Shown: positions 1 to 4,588 of the stretch, piece by piece
Position numbering within the stretch: position 1 is the stretch's first letter
Layout of the letters: each line of letters opens with the position of its first letter
DNA from: an uncultured bacterium
GTDB lineage: Bacteria; Verrucomicrobiota; Kiritimatiellia; RFP12; UBA1067
Reading direction: 5' to 3'
Length of the DNA stretch: 6,374 nt
NCBI GenBank assembly: GCA_946401765.1
Contig: CAMIVJ010000169.1
Coordinates: forward strand, 1-6,374
Program-made: the position numbers and the translations under genes
Notes under the pieces: model-generated
What the model was told of the DNA's origin: nothing
The model's input: the letters and a program-made list of their open reading frames with translations, nothing else
Database searches by the model: none

Positions 1-432
1 CTCGCCGCGGCATGGAAGCACGAGGCCGCACTCGGCGTCCTGGGCGAGCCACAGCAGCTTCCTGGCAGACGCTGGATAGACGCAGTTGACGATGGAGGCG
101 CCTTCCTCGAGCGCGAGGCGCGCGGTCTCTGGGTGGTACGTGTCCACGGAGATCGGCGTCTGGCCAAGCTCGCGTGCGAGGATGTGCAGCACGGGCTCGA
201 GGCGCGCCCATTCCACGCGCCACGCGACGGGTGTCGCGCCGGGGCGGGTGGACTCCGCGCCGAGGTCGATGATGTCCGCACCGTCTTTCACAAGCGTGCG
301 GGCGCGAGAGACGGCCGCCTCTGTGCGCAGGCACCGCACTCCGTCTGCAAATGAGTCGGGCGTGACGTTCACGATGCCCATCACGCGCGCTTGCGAAAGG
401 TCGACCTGGAAGTCTTTGCAGTGCCAGAGCAT
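1..432 (-). CDS. folP: Dihydropteroate synthase, N-terminal part (cut by window edge)
   Basis: Dihydropteroate synthase condenses p-aminobenzoate with dihydropterin pyrophosphate in cytoplasmic folate synthesis. The first 144 codons are visible; the gene continues past position 1. Translating the minus strand from the ATG at 432 gives the pterin-binding TIM-barrel motifs in order: MGIVNVTPDSF at residues 18-28 (N22 is the metal/phosphate-binding Asn), GADIIDLGAESTRPGA at 51-66, and ISVDTYHPETARLALEEGAS at 94-113 with D97. The start lies 2 bp after the ftsH stop, so the two are almost certainly cotranscribed, and ftsH-folP adjacency is common in bacteria. Odd points: the usual Asn-Asp after strand 4 reads N116-C117, the glycine pair in D-I-G-G-E-S-T is G-A, and the next strand reads LVLPCRGE rather than the usual MHMQG type. 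The family is certain (pterin-binding, PF00809); DHPS is by far the likeliest member, but the diagnostic C-terminal Lys and Ser-x-Arg region is outside the window. Confidence 0.9.
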   Translation of the reverse strand, partial: MLWHCKDFQVDLSQARVMGIVNVTPDSFADGVRCLRTEAAVSRARTLVKDGADIIDLGAESTRPGATPVAWRVEWARLEPVLHILARELGQTPISVDTYHPETARLALEEGASIVNCVYPASARKLLWLAQDAECGLVLPCRGE

Positions 433-434
433 TG

Positions 435-2333
435 TCATTTGTCCTCTTCGTTGCGTTTGCGCTCAAGGCCGAGCAGCTGCTCGACGTCGCGTCCGTCCAT
501 CGTCTCCTTCTCGAGGAGCGTCTTCGCGAGCAGCTCCAGCTTGTCGCGGTTCTCCTCGATGAGCTTCGCCGCCTTTGCGTAGGCTTCGTCCACAAGGCGC
601 TTCACCTCGGCGTCGATCGCCTCGGCCGTCTTCTGCGAGTAGGGCGGCGGAGATTCCTCGAGCGCGTAGGGATTGGGCTCGATGAAGCTCTGGAATCCGA
701 ACGCGTCGCTCATGCCGTACCTGCACACCATGGCGCGCGCGATGTCGGTGGCGCAGGCGATGTCGCTCGATGCGCCGGTGGAGATGTCCTTCGAGTACAG
801 CGACTCCGCGATTCGCCCGCCGCAGAAGACCACGAGCTCGTCGAGGAAGTAGTTGCGCGAGCGGTTGAGCACGTCCTTCTCGGGCAGTGTCATCGTCACG
901 CCGAGGGCGCGTCCGCGCGGGATGATCGACACCTTGTGCAGCGGGTCCGCGTTCTCCAGGAGAAGCTGCAGAAGGGCATGGCCCGCCTCGTGCCAGGCGG
1001 TCGTCTCGTATTCTTTGCGGGTGAATCCGGCGCTCTTGCGCTCGCTGCCCCAGAACACCTTGTCGCGCGCCTCTTCGAGGATGGAGTGGGGAATCGACTC
1101 CAGGTTGCGGCGCGCGGCGAGGAGGGCGGCCTCGTTGATGATGTTCGCGAGGTCGGCGCCTGAGTGGCCGGATGTGCCGCGCGCGAGGCGCGAGAGGTCT
1201 GCGTCCTCGCCGAGCTTCACCTTGGCGGCGTGGATCTTGAGTATCTCCTCGCGTCCCTTGAGCGTGGGAAGGTCCACATGCACCTGGCGGTCGAAGCGTC
1301 CGGGGCGGAGGAGGGCGGGGTCGAGGATGTCGGGGCGGTTCGTGGCGGCGATCACTATCACGCCGTCGTTCGTGCCGAAGCCGTCCATCTCCACGAGCAT
1401 CGCGTTGAGCGTCTGGTCCGCGCTGCGCACGGCCGTCATGCCGCCGGCGTTGCGCTTCTGTCCCACGGAGTCGATCTCGTCGATGAAGATGATGCACGGC
1501 GCGTTCTTCTTGCCCTGCTCGAATAGGTCGCGAACACGGCTCGCGCCCACGCCCACGAACATCTCCTCGAAGTCGCTGCCGCTGATCGAGAAGAAGGGCA
1601 CCTTGGCCTCGCCGGCGATTGCCTTCGCGAGAAGCGTCTTGCCGGTGCCGGGCGGACCCACGAGAAGGATTCCGCGCGGGATGCGCGCGCCGAGGCGCGT
1701 GAACTTCTTCGGGTCCTTGAGGAACTCCACGATCTCGGCCACGTCCTCCTTCGCCTCGTCGACGCCTGCGACGTCCTTGAACGTTACCTTGCCCTTGTTC
1801 TCGTTGCTGAGGCGCGCGCGCGACTTGCCGAACGAGAACATGCCTCCGCTGCCGCCGCCCATCATCTTGCGGTAGATGAGGAACCACATCAGCGCGGCGA
1901 ACACGCCGAAGATGAGAAGCTGCTGCATGAAGGGGCCGAAGAGAGGCGCCTCTTCCTTCACTGGACACTTCACGTTCTTGTCGACGAGGAATTTCATCAA
2001 TCCCTCGTTCTCGCCAGGCACCAGGTTCACCCTGAAGTCGGAGTCCTTGCCGCGCATGCGTCCGGAAAGGTATGTGCTGCCGCTCTCAAGCATTCGCACG
2101 CGCTCAACGCGCTCGACGGCGTTGGACTCCACGGCGGCCTTGAATTCGGTCTGAGAGATGTCCTGCACGGTTTTTGCGGTCGTTGGACCGAAGAAGCGCA
2201 TCGAAAGCAGAATAACAGCCACGGAAAGCAGCACTATCCACCCTCCGCGCATGTTCTGCGGCCCCGGCGCCTTGGGCACCGGACGCTTCCGCCCGCTCTC
2301 TCCCTGCGGGCTATTTGTATGCTCGTTTGACAT
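435..2333 (-). CDS. ftsH: ATP-dependent zinc metalloprotease FtsH
   Basis: FtsH is the membrane-anchored AAA+ protease that degrades misassembled membrane proteins and short-lived regulators as a hexamer on the inner membrane. With the start used here the protein is 632 residues, normal for the family. A hydrophilic N-tail is followed by TM1 (about 30-48), a periplasmic domain, TM2 (about 139-158), Walker A GPPGTGKT (226-233), the pore loop MFVGVG (258-263), Walker B IIFIDEID (281-288), the second region of homology with its arginine fingers (about 330-349), the zinc site HEAGH (448-452), and STGASSD with the likely third zinc ligand D524. The C-terminus has an acidic/basic helical tail. An in-frame ATG exists 21 bp upstream (2354), but a TATAAT box lies between the two ATGs, so ATG 2333 is preferred; neither has a clear Shine-Dalgarno. 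All catalytic residues are present, so the enzyme should be active. folP follows after 2 bp. Confidence 0.97.
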   Translation of the reverse strand: MSNEHTNSPQGESGRKRPVPKAPGPQNMRGGWIVLLSVAVILLSMRFFGPTTAKTVQDISQTEFKAAVESNAVERVERVRMLESGSTYLSGRMRGKDSDFRVNLVPGENEGLMKFLVDKNVKCPVKEEAPLFGPFMQQLLIFGVFAALMWFLIYRKMMGGGSGGMFSFGKSRARLSNENKGKVTFKDVAGVDEAKEDVAEIVEFLKDPKKFTRLGARIPRGILLVGPPGTGKTLLAKAIAGEAKVPFFSISGSDFEEMFVGVGASRVRDLFEQGKKNAPCIIFIDEIDSVGQKRNAGGMTAVRSADQTLNAMLVEMDGFGTNDGVIVIAATNRPDILDPALLRPGRFDRQVHVDLPTLKGREEILKIHAAKVKLGEDADLSRLARGTSGHSGADLANIINEAALLAARRNLESIPHSILEEARDKVFWGSERKSAGFTRKEYETTAWHEAGHALLQLLLENADPLHKVSIIPRGRALGVTMTLPEKDVLNRSRNYFLDELVVFCGGRIAESLYSKDISTGASSDIACATDIARAMVCRYGMSDAFGFQSFIEPNPYALEESPPPYSQKTAEAIDAEVKRLVDEAYAKAAKLIEENRDKLELLAKTLLEKETMDGRDVEQLLGLERKRNEEDK

Positions 2334-2342
2334 AGATGCAAC

Positions 2343-2351
2343 ATTATACCA
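2343..2351 (-). promoter_or_regulatory. Extended -10 promoter of ftsH, possibly giving a leaderless mRNA
   Basis: On the minus strand the sequence reads TGGTATAAT, a perfect TATAAT (2348 to 2343) with the TGn extension. No TTGACA-like hexamer sits at the right distance (bases near 2366-2372 are C-rich), which an extended -10 can tolerate. Transcription starting 6-9 bases downstream would begin at about 2337-2334, at or within a few bases of the ATG at 2333. The box would fall inside the coding region if ATG 2354 were the start, so it argues for the shorter protein. Confidence 0.65.
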
Positions 2352-2398
2352 CATTTGATGCGCCGCGTGGGGTTTTTCTTGCGAAAAAACAGTCGCAA

Positions 2399-2419
2399 CC
2401 CATGCTTAATTTGCATGGG
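2399..2419 (-). terminator. Stem-loop followed by a distant T-run, possible terminator of the Tat-protein gene
   Basis: CCCATGC and GCATGGG form a perfect 7-bp stem around a 7-base AT-rich loop. On the minus strand, downstream of the gene ending at 2502, the stem is followed after 9 bases by TTTTTT (2389 to 2384). The gap is longer than in a textbook intrinsic terminator, so termination is only possible. The T-run is itself one arm of a small inverted repeat, GTTTTTC/GAAAAAAC (2372-2390, one bulged base). Either structure could separate transcription of the Tat-protein gene from ftsH. Confidence 0.35.
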
Positions 2420-2427
2420 CCTTAATT

Positions 2428-2474
2428 GTGGGGACAGTCCCCACGCACATATTATGGGCCGCGGGGGACAGTCC
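2428..2474. repeat. GGGGACAGTCC palindromic repeat, one full and one partial copy
   Basis: GTGGGGACAGTCCCCAC (2428-2444) is a perfect inverted repeat with 7-bp arms and a 3-base centre. A second, partial copy, GGGGGACAGTCC, lies at 2463-2474 and lacks the right-hand CCAC. A TTAATT precedes the first copy (2422-2427) and also forms part of the loop of the neighbouring stem-loop (2406-2411). Short GC-rich palindromes repeated within one spacer resemble REP-type dispersed repeats mobilised by RAYT (Y1) transposases; that link is inference, and no transposase gene is in the window. Confidence 0.6.
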
Positions 2475-2501
2475 AGTGGAAAGGGCAGGTTGGCGAGGGG
2501 G

Positions 2502-3635
2502 TCAGTTAGGCAATGGATAGTGCTTGTTCATCGCCGCCGTGAAGAGGTCGATGCCCTCGAGCGTTTTCGAGATATGCTTCTTGTTCGGTTCGTCGGGGAT
2601 GGTCATGCGCCAGGGGGCAGTGTAGATGCCCTTGAGGCGCTTCTGGTCTAGACGCGTCTTGCAGAACGAGACGAGCGCCTCTGCCGCATCGTCGCACGAC
2701 CAGTTGGAGGTGCAGGGCAGGAGATCGTAGCCGGCGTCGTTGAGCGCAACGAACGATGCAGCGAGGTTGCGCTGGACGTCCCATGTGCCACTCTTCTTCT
2801 CGAATGATTTGTCCCAGAGGAGATGCTTGTCGCTGAAGTCCTTGCCATAGTACCACGGCGAGAGCAGGACGTCCTTCGGCATGCGGGCGAGGAACGCGTC
2901 GCGCCCGTCGCAGATCTTGTCCGACCACATCACGGCGCGAGATCCATTGCGCTCGACCTGGCGTACGGTGTAGAGGAGATCGTGCCACCAGAGCTCACCT
3001 TGACGGTAGACGGCGTAGAAGAGGTTCTTGCCAGCCGCGGGAACCTCCTCGTCGAAGCCCAGGTGGAAGAGGGCCGGCTTGTCAAAGATTGCGCATACGT
3101 CCGCAATGATGTCAGCAATCACCTTGTAGTAGGTCTGAGAAGAGACCATGCGGTGGTAGTCCTTAAGCCAGGAGTCGTGGCAGGTCGAGAAGTTGAGCTT
3201 TGGCATAGGCTCCATGCCGAGCGCACGGATGCGAGCGAGTTCGGCTCGCGTCTTCCCAACGCTCCATGTGCCCGCCACCGCGAGTTCTGGATGGCTGGGG
3301 TAGGAGATGCCTTCACCGAGGTCAATGAACACGAGATTCATTCTCCTTTCGGCCGCATGGTCGACGGACTTCTTCCAGAGGTCGTCGCGGCACTGGAGAT
3401 AGCTGTGGTAGGGTGTGCGACTGCCGGCAGGACCGAGCGGGTTGGGCCGGGTCTGCTCCTCTTCGGCGCTCTTTGCGAGATCGTCGGGCCCCGCAGGATA
3501 GTCGCCCCACATGTTCGATCCGAGGTGGAGGAGCGCGCCGCGGTAGAAGGGGTGAGTCCCCGCTGCGTTCGCCGCGAATGCGCCACCGGTGGCCATGGCC
3601 GCCGTACCGATGAATTCTCTGCGTGTCGTCTGCAT
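2502..3635 (-). CDS. Tat-exported glycoside hydrolase-like protein (GH20-like barrel)
   Basis: The protein is 377 residues, probably an exported carbohydrate-active enzyme; its substrate cannot be told. It opens with a twin-arginine signal, TTRREFIG (residues 3-10), followed by an Ala/Gly-rich hydrophobic stretch ending near AANAAG, so export of a folded protein by Tat is expected. The body looks like a TIM barrel. FHLGFDEEV around residues 190-198 resembles the GH20 H-x-G-G-D-E motif, with the Asp-Glu pair at D195-E196, and AVMWSDK (235-241) resembles a GH20 late-strand Trp/Asp motif. The start at 3635 is chosen because AAAGGA lies 7 bases upstream and the Tat motif sits at the very N-terminus; the frame stays open to 3737 but that extension has no family character and would bury the signal. 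It has its own promoter and is divergent from higBA. Family placement as GH20-like rests on short motifs only; an uncharacterised Tat protein is the fallback call. Confidence 0.8.
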   Translation of the reverse strand: MQTTRREFIGTAAMATGGAFAANAAGTHPFYRGALLHLGSNMWGDYPAGPDDLAKSAEEEQTRPNPLGPAGSRTPYHSYLQCRDDLWKKSVDHAAERRMNLVFIDLGEGISYPSHPELAVAGTWSVGKTRAELARIRALGMEPMPKLNFSTCHDSWLKDYHRMVSSQTYYKVIADIIADVCAIFDKPALFHLGFDEEVPAAGKNLFYAVYRQGELWWHDLLYTVRQVERNGSRAVMWSDKICDGRDAFLARMPKDVLLSPWYYGKDFSDKHLLWDKSFEKKSGTWDVQRNLAASFVALNDAGYDLLPCTSNWSCDDAAEALVSFCKTRLDQKRLKGIYTAPWRMTIPDEPNKKHISKTLEGIDLFTAAMNKHYPLPN

Positions 3636-3673
3636 GTCTCCATCCTTTCGTTTGGTTTGCCGGAAGTGATAAA

Positions 3674-3703
3674 ATTTTAACACAATAGGTCTGTTCAGTG
3701 CAA
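3674..3703 (-). promoter_or_regulatory. Promoter of the Tat-protein gene
   Basis: On the minus strand, TTGCAC (3703 to 3698) is followed after 18 bases by TAAAAT (3679 to 3674), a 5/6 match to the -10 consensus, with TGT in front giving an extended -10. The predicted transcription start is near 3667, leaving a leader of about 30 bases that contains the AAAGGA ribosome site of the gene. Confidence 0.6.
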
Positions 3704-3721
3704 GTCTTCCGCAGGAAACTT
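3702..3721. promoter_or_regulatory. Inverted repeat overlapping the -35, possible operator
   Basis: AAGT-c-TTCC-GCA-GGAA-ACTT is an 8-bp inverted repeat with a single extra C in the left arm. It abuts and overlaps by two bases the -35 hexamer of the Tat-protein gene promoter, a typical place for a regulator to bind. No regulator can be named from sequence. Confidence 0.35.
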
Positions 3722-3789
3722 TTCTGGACGAAGGCAATTGATGTTATTTCACTGGCGATTACCTGTGAGTAGTTTGGAGAAAAAGAGAG

Positions 3790-3819
3790 TTGACGGATGA
3801 TAACCAAATGTGTTACCAT
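3790..3819 (+). promoter_or_regulatory. Promoter of higBA
   Basis: TTGACG (3790-3795, 5/6 match) is followed after 18 bases by TACCAT (3814-3819, 4/6 match) preceded by TGT, an extended -10. Transcription would start near 3826, about 24 bases before the higB ATG. The -10 overlaps the half-site cluster at 3801-3839. Confidence 0.6.
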
Positions 3820-3839
3820 ATCGGCGTTAGTTAGTAACA
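3801..3839. promoter_or_regulatory. GTTA/TAAC half-site cluster, likely HigA operator
   Basis: TGTTAC (3811-3816) and GTAACA (3834-3839) are perfect inverted arms with centres 23 bp apart, about two helical turns. Additional TAAC (3801-3804) and GTTA (3826-3829, 3830-3833) copies lie outside or between them, making five half-sites in 39 bp. They cover the -10 and the predicted transcription start. HigA-type antitoxins repress their own operons from palindromes overlapping the promoter, so this is the likely autorepression site; direct evidence is lacking. Confidence 0.5.
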
Positions 3840-3849
3840 GAGCGTTTGA

Positions 3850-4128
3850 ATGATAAGAAGTTACCGAGATAAGGACACGGAGAAATTTGCCGGTGGCGAG
3901 TCCGTCCGCAGGTTTCAATCCTTCGCACGGGTCGCCTACAGGAAGATCAAGTACCTCATGGCGGCTGGTGCGCTCGAGGACTTACGTGTCCCACCGGGAA
4001 ACCATCTTGAGGCTCTTTCCGGCGATAGGAATGGGCAGCATTCAATTCGCATCAATGACCAATGGCGGATATGCTTTGTCTGGAACGATGGCGGAGCGGA
4101 GGCGGTGGAAATAGTTGACTATCATTGA
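3850..4128 (+). CDS. higB: Type II toxin HigB (RelE superfamily)
   Basis: HigB is a ribosome-dependent mRNA interferase of the RelE/ParE fold that stops growth when its antitoxin is lost. The 92-residue length is exactly typical. Family features: the N-terminus MIRSYRDKDTEKF, a basic helical hairpin (about 20-40), LEALSGDRNGQHSIRIN (53-69), QWRI (71-74, the usual G-N-W-R-I position) and the C-terminal E-x-V-D-Y-H ending at H92, which matches the plasmid-maintenance killer family PF05015. The start ATG has only a weak ribosome site upstream (CAGAG), which would keep toxin translation lower than that of the antitoxin. higA follows after 10 bp in the usual toxin-first order. Base composition is more AT-rich than ftsH and the GH5 gene, in keeping with lateral acquisition. 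No truncation is seen, so the toxin is probably functional. Confidence 0.93.
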   Translation: MIRSYRDKDTEKFAGGESVRRFQSFARVAYRKIKYLMAAGALEDLRVPPGNHLEALSGDRNGQHSIRINDQWRICFVWNDGGAEAVEIVDYH

Positions 4129-4133
4129 AGGAG
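4128..4133 (+). promoter_or_regulatory. Strong ribosome binding site of higA overlapping the higB stop
   Basis: AAGGAG begins on the last base of the higB stop codon TGA and lies 5 bases before ATG 4139. It fixes the higA start over the in-frame TTG at 4115, and its strength next to the weak higB site suggests more antitoxin than toxin is made from the shared mRNA, with reinitiation after higB possible. Confidence 0.7.
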
Positions 4134-4138
4134 AGAAA

Positions 4139-4444
4139 ATGAAAATGGAACCTGTTCATCCTGGCGAGATTCTTCTTGAGGAGTTCCTCAAGCCGATGGG
4201 GATTTCGCAGTATCGCTTGGCCAAGGAAATTCATGTTCCCCTGCGGCGCGTGAACGAAATTGTGCTTGGCCGGCGCGGCATATCCGCCGATACGGCGCTG
4301 CGTTTCGCTAGGTTCTTCGGCACGACGCCTGAGGTCTGGCAGAACCTGCAGAGCCAGTACGAGATGGATGTCGCGAAGGGAAACATCTGGAGTAAAATCA
4401 TGAAGACCGTCAGGCCGTTGCGCCGCAGCGCTGCTTGTCTGTAG
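4139..4444 (+). CDS. higA: Antitoxin HigA (XRE-family HTH)
   Basis: HigA binds and neutralises HigB and, as a dimer through its helix-turn-helix, represses the higBA promoter. The protein is 101 residues. It begins with the family signature VHPGEILLEEF (6-16) and continues with an XRE-type HTH at about 22-44 (GISQYRLAKEIHV then RRVNEIVLGRRG) and the conserved tail ISADTALRFARFFGTTPEVW (48-67). The C-terminus is slightly longer than many homologues and ends basic and Ala/Cys-rich (RPLRRSAACL). The start at 4139 is set by AAGGAG 5 bases upstream; a second ATG at 4145 is possible but worse spaced. It is cotranscribed with higB. Confidence 0.94.
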   Translation: MKMEPVHPGEILLEEFLKPMGISQYRLAKEIHVPLRRVNEIVLGRRGISADTALRFARFFGTTPEVWQNLQSQYEMDVAKGNIWSKIMKTVRPLRRSAACL

Positions 4445-4524
4445 TCGCACGATTCTGCTTTGGCACTTCGGGAATAGGCGGGGTGCGTAAGCCGGTCAAC
4501 CAGGCACCTTGCGGCAACCCATCT

Positions 4525-4540
4525 TTTCAACGCGTTGAAA
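4525..4540. promoter_or_regulatory. Perfect 16-bp palindrome, LacI-type operator candidate
   Basis: TTTCAACG followed directly by CGTTGAAA is a perfect inverted repeat with a central CG, the shape of operators bound by LacI/GalR-family sugar regulators. It lies 48 bp before the GH5 gene start. Its right end contains TTGAAA (4535-4540), a good -35, and GATAAT (4555-4560) could be a -10, though the 14-base spacing is short. Control of the glycosidase by a sugar-responsive repressor is inference; no regulator gene is in the window. The remainder of the 4445-4588 spacer shows no clear terminator or gene. Confidence 0.5.
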
Positions 4541-4573
4541 TGAGGGTCTTTAGGGATAATCGCAAAGAAAGTC

Positions 4574-4580
4574 AAAAAGG
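4574..4580 (+). promoter_or_regulatory. Ribosome binding site deciding the GH5 gene start
   Basis: AAAAAGG ends 8 bases before ATG 4589 but only 2 bases before the in-frame ATG at 4583. The spacing favours 4589, which also places the Lys-bearing signal peptide n-region at the N-terminus. Confidence 0.55.
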
Positions 4581-4588
4581 ATATGTTT

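Noticed and set aside
463..1968. A 501-codon minus-strand frame and plus-strand frames of 243 and 340 codons (432-1163 and 853-1875) over ftsH
   Set aside because: They overlap the clear ftsH reading frame, are Arg/Ala/Pro-rich with no domain, and are the usual by-product of GC-rich codon use.
2823..3680. A 285-codon plus-strand frame antisense to the Tat-protein gene
   Set aside because: No recognisable motif or ribosome site; the opposite strand has the Tat signal and barrel motifs.
3636..3737. N-terminal extension of the Tat protein by 34 residues
   Set aside because: It would read through the promoter and ribosome site and bury the twin-arginine signal; the start at 3635 is better supported.
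3911..3926. GTTTCAATCCTTCG, similar to the start of some CRISPR repeats
   Set aside because: It occurs once, inside higB, with no repeat-spacer pattern.
4115..4138. TTG start for HigA giving eight extra residues
   Set aside because: The ribosome site AAGGAG lies inside this stretch, correctly spaced for ATG 4139, and homologues begin near M-K-M.
4470..4522. GC-rich stretch with GGTGC/GCACC pairing and GGCAACCC, superficially riboswitch-like
   Set aside because: The pairing is only 5 bp around a 17-base loop and I could not fit it to SAM, c-di-GMP or cobalamin riboswitch cores; no T-run follows it either.
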